Source: Todiramphus chloris collaris (taxonomy: Eukaryota; Chordata; Aves; Coraciiformes; Alcedinidae). Taken from it: 64,000 bases of DNA. Position numbers and translations under genes: made by a program. Each line of letters opens with the position of its first letter. The first letter of the stretch is position 1. This document shows positions 35,587-45,800 of the stretch, in pieces. The stretch lies in contig JANVCC010000071.1 in assembly GCA_025345505.1 (NCBI GenBank), forward strand, positions 5,354,172-5,418,171, in the 5' to 3' direction. The notes beneath the pieces were generated by a model. The model ran no database searches. It had not been told where the DNA came from and saw only the letters and a list, made by a program, of their open reading frames with translations.

Positions 35587-38154
35587 TCACTGGTGCAACC
35601 TGTTGAGGTTTGGCCAAGCCCCCGCCGCTGCCAGCTGCTGCTCCAGCTCCAGGATGCGCAGACCGATGTACCCTGAGGACAGCAGCAGGGCCACCATCCT
35701 GGGGGACAGGCCAGCATCAGCCACGGAGGGTGGACGGGCTCCCGTGCCACCCCCCCTGGGGAGGCAGTGGCTGGGCCAGCGTGGGTGCCCCGGGGGGAGC
35801 AGGGGAAGCCCAGGCTGCCAGTGCCACACCAGGGCCTGCCAGGGCCCGACTGCAGCCCAGGGAAGGTCCCTAAGCCCTGAGGTGTGTGAACGGGTCCCGA
35901 GGACTCACAGCAGCAGGTAGATGATGATGATGGTATTGAGGGGGCTCAGCTGCGCCATGGCCCGGGTCCATAGCGTGGTGGGGGGTCCACCTGCCAGGAT
36001 GAGGCAGTGTCACTGTAGGTGCTGCCGAAAGCCTCAGCCTGGGCCCTGGGGTCAGCTCTGCCTGGGGCGGGGGTCCAGCCCCAGTAGCATCCCCTTCCCC
36101 AGGACTCCCTGACCCACCCCAGAGGCTGTGTGGCTTTGCCAAGGACACCCGCTCGCTGCTGCTCACAGACACCGCTGCCGCTTCTTCATCCTCCTCCTCC
36201 TCCTCTGCTTGCCTTGGCACTGGGCTCGGCCCATCTGTGTGCAACCAGGAGGCCTCTGGTAAGTGTGCCAGGACCAGGGAGGGAACTGGGGGGGTCCTAG
36301 GGACCCAGCAGGGCACACTGGGCCCTAGGAAGCAGATCCCGTGCTCCCTGATGCTGTTTAGGTGCCGAGGGCTGCACTGCCCCTCCTGGACCATGCAGGG
36401 CTGGGGAGGGGAAGCAGAGCCGAGAGCTCTCGGGGCGGGGGCAGGAACAAGCAGGGCTGCGAGGGGGACGGGGCTGTGAGGTGCCCACTCACCCAGTGGC
36501 TCCTGAAGGCTGTCGGGCTCTGGGGTGCTCTGCTCCCAGTCCGACTGGCTCGGGGCCTGAAAGAGGACAAACCCCAGCCGTGGTACACGTCCCAAGGGAC
36601 CCACCCCACGGTGACAAGGGTGGGACCCACTGGGACTCACGCCACCCTCAGAGGACTGATCCCTGAGGGTCCTGAGGTCTGTGCTGCTCTGGGTTGGGGA
36701 TTTTCAATGCCGTGCTCCGGACCAAAAAGACTTTGCGAGGGGCAGGCACCCCCCAGGGGTGTGTCCTGGGTGCGCCCAGCCCAGCACACGGGTTTGAGAT
36801 TGCACCAAAACCCTGCTGACCATTTCCTGCCCTTACCCGAGGCTTCCGAAGGATTTCCTCAGGGCTCTGAGAGGACAGAGGGTTGTCCTGGACAAGGAGA
36901 AATGAGGGCGGGCAGCAGCCAGCCCCATAGCCCCGCAGCGGGGGGACAGAGCCCCCAGGTGCCCCAGCCCCGCTCCAGCGCAGCGCGTACCTGCAGGTGT
37001 TTGCAGATGGACTTCAGGAGCTGGTACGTGGCCTCGCGCTGGTGCAGCGACACGAAGAGGAACTGCCAGGGAGTGGGAAAAGGGTTTGTGCCAGAGCTGC
37101 TCCCTCAGTCACAGCTCGGAACCTGCCAGCTGCAGGGACTAGGACACCCCAAACAGCCCTGGGCTGAGCTGCTGCCCCAGCACCGTCCTCGTCCCCACTC
37201 TCACCTTCTCCCCCTCGGCTGTGCGGATGCTGAGTGCGTTGGGCACCAAGAGCGCTGTGTTGGTCTTTTTGAGGGCCGAGATGGAGGCAACGGGGACCAC
37301 CACCTGTGCCGGGGGGGGACAGGCAGTGTCGCTTTGTCCCTGGCTGTTGCCTGTGCCCCCCGACAGAGCTGCTGGCCCCACACCCATCCCCAGCCCACCT
37401 TGAGGTCCTTGCGCAGCACGCTGGAGTGGAAGCAGACGTGTTGTGAGGAGATGTAGAGGCGGCCATGGTAGGGCACCTCTTTCTGCCAGGCGCAGGAGAA
37501 GCAGGCCAGCAGCGTTTCCTGCTTGGCGAGCTCTCCAAAGGCTTTGCGGTAGCTGGTGGCACGCTTGGTCAGCTGCAGGAGAGGCCGGGGTGTGGGGCTT
37601 GCATGGCATGTGGCTTGGGGCAGAGCCCTGGCACCATGGGCACCTTGCAGCCACCAGCTCCATCACCACCTCTGCCATGAAACCAGGAAGAGCTCTCCCT
37701 TGGCACCCGCCCCACAGAGAGCATCTCACTGGGACTGCAGCAGTGGGGCTGGGGTCTCCCCTTCTGGGCCCTCGTGCCCCAAGACTCACCGACGGGGATG
37801 GGTGTCCCTGCCTGCCTGTGGTCATCGTGGCCTGCTCAGTCTCCTTGCAGAAGGACGGGTCATAGGTTTTGGATCTGGCAAGAAGCAGCAGGCAGGGGTG
37901 AGCTGCAGAGCTGCCTGCAGCCCTGGCTGGGCACATGTTGGGGCATTGTGCCACCTCACCTGGGGGGCAAGGCTACACCAGACTGGTGGGAGGTGAGGGC
38001 CAGGGTGTGAGGATCTGTGCCCAGCAAGGTGCAGCACCCACCTGGTGAGCACGGGGTACCCCAGCTGGGCGTCTGCACTGCCCCTCTCCTCCAGGCTCTG
38101 CCACCGCTTCTCTTTCAGCATCCTCCTTCCGCTCCTCCTCAGCTTCCCGGGCAT
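35587..38154 (-). CDS. GRAM-domain tail-anchored membrane protein, GRAMD2-type
   Basis: GRAMD2 proteins sit in the endoplasmic reticulum and mark contacts with the plasma membrane through lipid binding by the GRAM domain. Ten coding exons: 38042-38154, 37790-37874, 37399-37572, 37205-37303, 36991-37062, 36837-36887, 36493-36556, 36118-36234, 35909-35990 and 35587-35698; phases all agree, 322 residues. Residues 1-66 are basic then Ser/Thr-rich; 67-181 are the GRAM domain (GRLYISSQHVCFHSSVLRKD, KVVVPVASISALKKTNTALL); a Pro/Ser linker holds an acidic EEEEEDEE run near 230; one span lies at about 278-300 (NTIIIIYLLLMVALLLSSGY), followed by a LELEQQL helix of the kind seen at the end of human GRAMD2A. 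The donor at 36112-36117 was chosen because only it keeps phase with the next exon. The start is the first Met in the exon; more coding sequence may lie in an upstream exon in the CpG island. I do not recall such a gene between TEKTIP1 and MFSD12 in mammals. Confidence 0.8.
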
Positions 38155-38499
38155 GAAGGATGAGTCCGACACGCAGAGGGGGCAGGCTGAGGGGACAGTC
38201 CCCACTCTGCCCGTCCCTGCAGCACAGCAGCTCCCACGGTGGTGGCACCAGCCAGTCCCTCCCCCAGGGGGGACACACAGGGACAGGGCTCAGTCCTTGC
38301 CTGGACCAGGAGAGCAAAGCCCACCCGGTCGTACGAGCAGCCTCCCGCCCCAGGGTGGCACACGGCCGGCTGCCAGCCCCCTGCTCCCCCTGTCTGGCTG
38401 CTCGGAGTCACCCCCGGTGCAAAACACAGGGTCACGGAGGACCGGACGGGACACAACCCCCATTGCAGCATCTCTGCAGGGACAGAGATGGCTCCACCA

Positions 38500-39350
38500 G
38501 GGCCCCGCTTCTTGCTTCTGTGACTCAGTTTCTCCGGCAGCAGAGCCCTGCCCGGCCGCGGGGAGAGCCCAGCAGCTCCCGGGCAGCAGCAGAGGCCGCA
38601 GGGCAGCGGCCCCGTCCCCGCCTGCGGCTCCGCAGGGAGCGGCGCAGGGACCGACTCAGCAGCTCCGGGAAAGGCCGCACCCCAGCCCCTCGGGCTCGCT
38701 GGGGCAGGAGCCCCAAACCCAGCCCCGGGAGCACCCGGACCCTGACCCGCCGGTCTGTCCGGGGCCCGACGCCGGCTCCCCCAGGAGCGGCCGGGGCAGC
38801 TCTGCTCCCCGCTCGCGGGCGTGGGCCGGGGGCGAGCGGCCTCTGGGTCCCCCCCGGTGCTGGGAGCCGGGGTGCGCAGCCAGGCGGGCTCCGGGGCGGA
38901 CGGGCAGACGGCTCGGCTGCCTCGCCGGGGCAGCGCCTGCCCGACCCAGACGGTACCTGGTGGTGGGCACAGCCGAGCCCTCCCTCCTGCTGCGGTCCCG
39001 CTCGCGTCCTGCTCCCGCTCACCGGCCTTCCAGAGCCGCCTCCGGCCCGCAGCTGCCGCCTCCTCCTCCTCCCGCTGCCGAGGAAGGGCAGGCAGGCGGG
39101 GCCGGACCGCCCGCAGCAGGTTCGCGGGGAGGCGTCGGGGCAAATACCAGCCCGGGGCTGGCCGGGGGTGAGCCCGCGCCGCCCAGCCCAGGGCACCCGG
39201 GGGGGCTGCGGAGGGGTGAGCGGGATCCCCCCCGGGCCCGGGCCCGCAGGGGAGGGGGTTTCTGTACGGGCAGCCCCTCAGGTGTGCCCAGCGTCGGCGG
39301 GGTGGTGTCGGCACCACCCACGCGTGGGGCACTGAGCATCCTCATCCCGC
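38500..39350 (-). promoter_or_regulatory. CpG island, probable promoter of the GRAM-domain gene
   Basis: Dense CpG and GC boxes upstream of the exon whose acceptor lies at 38187-38189. It probably carries the first exon. Long frames through it, on both strands, reflect base composition only. Confidence 0.55.
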
Positions 39351-40260
39351 AGCTGCAGAACTGCCCACCCCGGCGGGTTCCCTGGGCAAACCCCTCCGCC
39401 TCCTCTGCGGCCGTGCGGTGCGGGACACGTCCCCCCGGGGAGGGGCTGAGCCCCCGGAGTGGCTGCAGCGGGCAGAGCTGCCTGTCCAGTGCCTCCTGGC
39501 CGCACTGCCCTGAGCCGGGCTGTGCAGCACCCGGACGAGAACCCAGGGGGTAGCAGCGTGCTCTGCAGGCACCCCTGTGACCGCAGCCCTCGGCGGTGCC
39601 GGTGGTGGCGTTTGGCTGTCCCCAAAACAAGCTGAGAATGCACACCCCGCCCCCGCAGAGCTTCCCGCTGCAGCCGCACACCCTGCCAGCCGGTGCGCAT
39701 CTCCCAGCGCCGCCTGCCCGGGGTCCGCTCTCCAGCTCCGGCCCCGTGAGCAGAGGGTCCCCCGCACCCAGTCCCCTCCCCAGGCAGGTCCGAGGGGCAG
39801 GTTTGGCCCCAGCCTCCCCCCCGCCCCCCCCGCCAGGGGCCTCTGCTGCGAACCAGCCGGGGGCCTCCAGAGACCGAGCCCCAGGCAGAGTGCTGAGGAA
39901 AGTGGGGAGGGAGCGAGACCGGGCTGGGGGGGCTGAGCTGGGCCAAGGATCTGGGCGGCCGGTTGGAGAAGAGGCCCTTGCCCTCCCCACGAGGCAATGG
40001 GGCATGTGCCAAGGCCGTCTGGCCCGGCTCTGGCCACCACCCTGGCTCAGCCCTTGCTCTCTGGACCGCGGCTGATAAAGCCTTTTCCACAACCCCAGGT
40101 GGCTGCAGGGAAGAGTCATAAACCTGTTTACAGCCCGGCGTGGGCTGACAGCACAGGTGGGGTGCTGCAGCCCCCACACTCCAGCTCCATCACCACCAGG
40201 ACCCAGCTCCACCCCCACGCCCCGGGACTCAGCTCTATCACCCCCTGCACCCCTGAGTCC
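39351..40260. other. Intergenic, no gene recognised
   Basis: GC-rich sequence between the CpG island and the minisatellites. No exon with a recognisable domain on either strand. Confidence 0.45.
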
Positions 40261-40261
40261 C

Positions 40262-40450
40262 TCAGGACCCAACTCCATCACCCCCCAGGACCCCAACTCC
40301 ATCCCCCCATCAGGACCCCAACTCCATCCCCCCCCAGGACCCCAACTCCATCCCCCCATCAGGACCCCAACTTCATCACCCCCCCAGGACCCCAACTCCA
40401 TCCCCCCATCAGGACCCCAACTCTATCACCACCAGGACCACAGCTCCATC
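40262..40450. repeat. Minisatellite, CAGGACCCCAACTCCATCCC units
   Basis: About seven units of roughly 24-26 bp, alternating CCCCCCAT and CCCCCC spacers. It produces long Pro/Ser/Thr frames that are not genes. Confidence 0.92.
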
Positions 40451-40699
40451 TTCCCCTGCATCCCAGCTCCGCCTCCCCCAGCTCTGTCTTGCCTTGGACC
40501 CAGCTCCATCATCCCCCAGGACCCAGATCTGTCCCCCCCTGCACTCCCAGGTCCACACTGTGTGTCCCCAGCGACACTTGCCCACGCACCCACCACGCTC
40601 CCTCAGCCCCCTCCTTACCTACCCACGCAACACAGGAGCCACAAGCGTGCCCTGCTGTGCGCACACGCTCACACGGCCCCGGTGCCCACTCACGCACAG

Positions 40700-40765
40700 C
40701 CGCCCCCCCCCCCCCCCCCCCCCCCCCCCGGGCTCCCCCCCCCCCCCTCGCCCCACCCCCCGCGC
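40700..40765. repeat. Poly-C tract
   Basis: A long C homopolymer followed by a second C run; assembled length is unreliable. Confidence 0.9.
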
Positions 40766-40917
40766 GCCTGCGCGCCCCCTGCCCACATGCCCAGCACGCA
40801 GGGGCCCACCTCTCGAGCACACGGCGTGCACACGCGTGTGAGCGCACACGGGGCACACGCTCCGCATGGTGCGGCCCAGCACGCGCACTGCTGCCCGGGC
40901 ACACGCGTGAGCACAGA

Positions 40918-41310
40918 CACAGCACAGACACAGCACAGAAACACCACACGTGTGGGCACAGACACAGCACACATGTGGGCACAGACACAGCACACGTGTG
41001 GGCACAGACACAACACACGTGTGGGCACAGACACAGCACACGTGTGGGCACAGACACACCACACGTGTGGGCACAGACACACCACAGGTTTGGGCACAGA
41101 CACACCACACCCGTGGGCACAGACACACTACATGTGTGCAGACACACTACAAGTTTGGGCACAGACACACCACATGCGTGGGCACAGACACGCCACGTGT
41201 GTGTGCAGGCATGCCATGTGTGCGGGCACAGACATGCCACAGACATGCCACACGCATGGGTGCAGGCACACCATGTGCATGTGTGCAGACATGACACATG
41301 TGTGGGCATG
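40918..41310. repeat. 23-bp tandem array carrying CACGTG E-boxes
   Basis: Units like CACACGTGTGGGCACAGACA plus CAG, period 23, decaying towards the 3' side. At least six CACGTG and several CATGTG cores are visible. Alternating purine-pyrimidine runs are also present. Confidence 0.92.
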
Positions 41311-41609
41311 GCCAGGGCTCCCCTGGCGAGTAGAGCGTCCCCAGCGCTGCCCCGTGCCCCCCTCAGCTGCCCACGCAAGGGCCGGACAGCGGCGCGTGCT
41401 CGGCTGCGGTGTCCCGGGCACACAGCCCCTGCGTCCCCCGGTGGCACGGGCCGGCTGTCACCCGGGTGCAGAGCCTTCCTGCTCTCCACAGCACCTGGGG
41501 CACCTGCCCCACGGGGCAGCCAGAGGCGCCTCACTCCCCTTCCCCCAGCGAGGGGTTCGGGGTGGCCCGGTGACAACACACAGCCCAGCAGCTGCGGCAC
41601 CTGGGACCG

Positions 41610-41868
41610 CAGAACTGTCTGGGTTGGCAGACACCTTTCAGCTCATCAGGTCCAAGCGTTCCCCCAGCACTGCCCGGGCACCACTGCCCCCTGGCCCTCA
41701 GCACCACAGCTCCAGGGGGCTTGGAAACCCCTCCAGGGGTCACGGGGACTCCACCCCTGCCCTGGGCAGCCTGGGACAGCCCTGGACAGCCCTCCAGGGG
41801 GCTGGAGAAATTGTTCCTCAGCTCCAACCTGAACCTCCCTGGGGCAACCTGAGGAGCGGCCGGGCGGG
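41610..41868 (-). mobile_element. CR1 LINE fragment, inverted
   Basis: On the plus strand: CTGTCTGGGTTGGCAGACAC, CACCTTTCAGCTCATCAGGT, then ACTCCACCCCTGCCCTGGGC and CAGCTCCAACCTGAACCTCC; the reverse of a CR1 3' region. Moderately diverged. Confidence 0.88.
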
Positions 41869-42351
41869 GCCTGCGGTGCCCGAGGCAGAGGAAACTCAGC
41901 CCTGGTACCGCCCGTCCCCGGAGAGCGGGCACGGGCACGGGCACGAGAGCGCGCACAGCCCCCAGCCTCGCCCGCAGCTGCCCCCAGCCTCGCTACCGCG
42001 AGGAAAGCCCCCATTGGCTGCCCTGCCCCGGGAGGCGGGACGCTCGCACAGGAACCAATCGTTAGGCTCCAGCACTGCTGCGCGGGCAGCCATTTTGTTT
42101 GCGGGCGCCGCCGCCATCCTTGTTGAGGGCGGCCATCTTGCGGGCCTCTCGCCGCTCCTCCCGCCGCGGGACCCGCGGCCCCGGGGCCTCCCCCTCGGCG
42201 GGGCAGCCAGGCCCGGGGGGCAGCGCCGGCCGGCACCCCCAGAGCCGCCCTGCGGCCTCAGGCCCCGTTCTCTGCGCGTTGCCAGCCCCAGGAGCGGAGC
42301 CCAGGCCCCGAGGGCGCTGCGCGGGCGGGGAGGGGCCCAGCGCTGGGCCGC
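41869..42351. promoter_or_regulatory. CpG island ending at an assembly gap
   Basis: CpG-dense, with CCAAT boxes (CCATTGG at 42010-42016, ACCAATC at about 42055) and three YY1-type sites (GCCATTTTG at about 42090, GCCATCCTTG at 42114, GCCATCTTG at 42131). On the minus strand these read as AAGATGGCCGC-type motifs, typical of a transcription start. No gene can be attached to it: it is 4 kb from the GRAM gene and lies behind the MFSD12 3' end. Confidence 0.55.
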
Positions 42352-42451
42352 NNNNNNNNNNNNNNNNNNNNNNNNNNNNNNNNNNNNNNNNNNNNNNNNN
42401 NNNNNNNNNNNNNNNNNNNNNNNNNNNNNNNNNNNNNNNNNNNNNNNNNNN
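42352..42451. other. Assembly gap (100 N)
   Basis: Exactly 100 N, the usual mark for unknown size. It lies between the CpG island and the MFSD12 3' region. Confidence 0.99.
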
Positions 42452-42838
42452 TTTTTTTTTGTTTGTTTGTTTCCCCCCCTCTCCTTTTTCTCCTCCTTTA
42501 CAAAGTGCTGTTTGTACATACTGACCTTACAAAGCAGGTTAAAACCAAGGGCCGGGCCCTGTCCCCTGTGCTGGGACAGAGCCCCTGGCCCGGCCCCGGC
42601 CCCTCTAGTGTTACACTTGTGCACAGCGTGACACCCAGCACAGGGTGACACCATCATGGGTCCGCAGGCAGGGCACGGGGAGGGGGAAATGCGAGTCCAT
42701 TGCAGGCAATGGAGACAGGGCAGGGGACCAAGCCCCCCAGGCCCAGCAGCCCTGTCCCAGTACCATCCCCTGCCGGGGGGTCCTCCAGGCAGAGTTCAGT
42801 GGTGTGGACACTGTGGCGGTCGAAGACACGAGCCCCAC
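42452..42838 (-). other. MFSD12: MFSD12 3' untranslated region, cut by the gap
   Basis: Sequence beyond the inferred stop at 42839, ending on the minus strand in an AAACAAACAAACAAAAAA tract at the gap edge. No AATAAA is seen before the gap. Confidence 0.5.
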
Positions 42839-45800
42839 TCAGTTGACAGTGCTGCTCTGGCTCCTTCCTTCCACGCTGTCCGTCCCGCCGTAGGGTGTCC
42901 CTGTTCTGCTCAGCCCCCGCAGGCAGACAGCATCTGCAGGGACGGGAGGCAAGGAACAGGGTGGGAGCCATTGCAGTGGCTGATGTGACCCACTACGTGC
43001 TGGTCCAGGCCTTCCAGACTCTCCTGCCACTGGCACGAGGGGCCCGATGTTGACACATCCCCAAGGCAGCACAGGGTGGGGGTCATTCTCTCCTCCGCCT
43101 CAGAGCAAGGCACAGGCACCCAGCAGGGCAGAAAGGTGGCAGCTGCTGAGCTGGCTCTGAGCACTGGCGCCGGGGTCCCCAGCCTGGCAAGGGGCACCTT
43201 ATGTCCAGCCACTGCCCTTCCCCCTTTGGCTACCAGCACACAGAGCAGCCCCTGCCAGCCCTTGGTGACCCAGGGGTGCCAGGGTCAGCACAACCATCAC
43301 AGGGCCGGTCAGGGCTGGATCCTGCCCTCCAGGAGGGCACAAGCATGGGCACAGCCCCCAGCTCTGGGGCCAGCAGCAGCAGAAGCAGGATGGTGGCTCT
43401 ACCCCGTGTGCCTACCATGAGGGTTCCCTGGGGCACCTGCCGTCAGGACAGGGCTCCCACTGCCTCCCTGCAGCCAGGGCCACCTGGAAAGACACTTTCA
43501 CTTTAGGCCAGGTTGGCACAGAACATGGGCCACCCAGTGCCCCCAGCGACATGCCTGCCCCCTGCTCCGGTGCCCCCAGCCCCACTCACGGTAGCGGATA
43601 CGGATGGGCCAGATCATGATGCAGCACAGAGAGGCGATGGCGGTGACGGCAATGCCTCCGGTGACCGACACCATCACCCAGTGGTAGAAGCTGATGCAAG
43701 CAGGGCAGCAGAGCTCAGTCCTGCAGGGAGAGGCCAGGGATGTGGCTCGGTGGTTGGGACTGGAGCCTAGCCCACTGCTGCCCAAGTGCCCGGGGGCTGC
43801 TGACAGCGGCCCCACATCCTTGGTGTCAGGACTGGTTCGCAGTGGGACGCAAGGGAAAGGTCCAGGGCAAGGAGAGAGGGCAGCACCCTGGACACCGAGA
43901 TCCCCAACCCCTTCGCGCATCCCAGAGATGCAGGCCTTGCCCAGGGTCAGAGGTGAAGCTGAGGAAGGATTTGAGATAAATCAGAGCTGGTTTCCACCAG
44001 CGTCCCTTGCTCCAAACCAGGGATATTTGCTGCCTGGCTCCCAGGTGCTGTGGCTGGAGATGTCACTGGGAGGGGTTCCCACCCCGCAGGGACACTTACG
44101 GGCACGGGTGCAGGTTCTGGATCACCATCACAGCCAGGCCATTGGCCATCTTGTCCGTGAAGCTCATGGCGCCGTAGACGAAGGCACCGCTATGCTGCGA
44201 GGGAGAGGAAACCTCATGGCCGCTGCGCCGAGAGCAGCCCCGCCAGCGAGAGCCTTGTGCCCTCTCATGGGCAGAGCCCATATTACAGCAGAGCCCGGGC
44301 ACAGCGGCCAGGGCTGCCCACAGCCCGGAGCAGAGCCCCCTCGCAGGGCTCTCTGTGCCCCCCATCCCATGCCAGCGGCAGCCCCAGTCTGCGGGCTCCG
44401 GGCCCCGCTGGGACAGCATGGGCCAGCCCAGCCCAGAGGAGCGCACGTACGGTGTTGGTGCCGATGAGGTCTGCTGTCATGGAGAGGGAGGTGACCAGGA
44501 TAGTGGCTGAGCCAGCCCCGAGCAGCACGGCCGCCCCGTAGATCTCCGCTCCCATCTCTCTGGCCAGGGTCACCCAGGAGGCAAAGGCCAAGATCACCAG
44601 GATGCCCACGAAGTAGGTCAGCTGCTCCGGGCAGAAGGAGAAGGAAGAGCTCAGTCCCTGGCTGGGCTGACACCCAGCAAGGTGGAGGTGAGCGGGGAGA
44701 GCACAGGGGCCAGTGGCTGCCTGGGACCCGTGGGGACAGCCCTGGCTCTCTTTCAGCTGGTTCTAAAGAAGGAGCCCCCAAACATCAAGGGCTTTGCAGC
44801 GGTCCAGGCTGTTTTACAGTGTTAGACACAGCCAAAAAGCTGAGCTCCCAGCAGAGCTGTAGGCAGGGCATGGAGACACCCAACCAGCAGGAGAGGTGGG
44901 AGCTTACTGGGAATGGCGCTTGGTGCAATGCAGGGGAAGGGGATGAACTGGAGGGGGCTGGCCCTGCAGACCCCCGTGCCTGCCCAAGGTGGCTCAGCCA
45001 AACCCTCTCTCTGTCCCTCATGGGCACCATGGGGCTCTCTCAGCCCAGTCAGGGCTGCACAGGACAGGCTGACTCTGGACCAGCATGGCTTTCCCCAACA
45101 TTAGGTCATGCAGGATAGGTCTTCACCCTGCTCACAGCCCACCCCGTCCCAGCAGGACCCGCACTGCAGCAGGGGGTTGTCTGCAGAGGACACACGAGGG
45201 GTCCCTGCTCTCCAGTCAGGCCCAGGTGTGCCGCATGCTCTGCTCGCTTGTGTGGTCAGGACCTGGACCCTGGGCCTCTCCTTGGGTCTAACTCAAGCCT
45301 CACCAGGCCCCCAGGACTCACATTCCGACCTATGCACTTATTCACAGGCTTCATCAGGAAGGAGGAGAGGAAGCCGCTGACGTACATCACCAGGGGGATG
45401 GTGGCAATGTATTTCTGCAAGAGATGAGGCCGGGGAGAGGGTGAGCTCTGGACTGGCACAGGACCCCTCCCCACACAAACCTGACAGGCTGGCAAGGCCT
45501 TGCCCTGCGCCCACCTTGGGCAGCAGCAGCGAGTTGGTCAGGTACATGGTGATGTAGGTCTGGGACAGGTTGACGATGAGTCGGGTGGACATGTAGAGCA
45601 TGGCAACCTGCGAGGGGACAGAGCCAGGGCAGCGCTGCTCAGCCTGGGCAAACTGGAGGTAGAAAAGGCTGGCATCTTCCATCGCCAGCCCTGTCACAGC
45701 ACAGATGCCCACTGAGAAGGGGACAGCCCCCCCGACAGCGTAGGTGGGCTGTCCAGTACAGCCCATGTCTCCATCCTCACCCACCCCAGGGGCACATCCC

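Noticed and set aside
36160-36180. Donor GTGAGC after GCGGTGTCT as the end of the acidic exon of the GRAM gene
   Set aside because: It would leave the next exon out of phase and abolish the membrane span; the donor at 36112-36117 keeps phase.
38045-39553. 502-codon plus-strand frame and the opposing 397-codon minus frame
   Set aside because: Both lie in one CpG island, overlap in several frames, and are Pro/Arg/Ser/Gly-rich without any domain.
40157-42631. 824-codon open frame on the plus strand, and the 611-codon frame at 39997-41832
   Set aside because: It runs through two minisatellites, poly-C, a CR1 copy and the 100-N gap, and consists of Pro/Thr/His repeats. An artefact of repeat periodicity and GC content.
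43498-43589. MFSD12 ending by read-through of the exon at 43590 to a stop at 43498
   Set aside because: A perfect GTGAGT donor lies at 43584-43589 and an exon with correct phase follows at 42839-42933; kept only as an alternative isoform.
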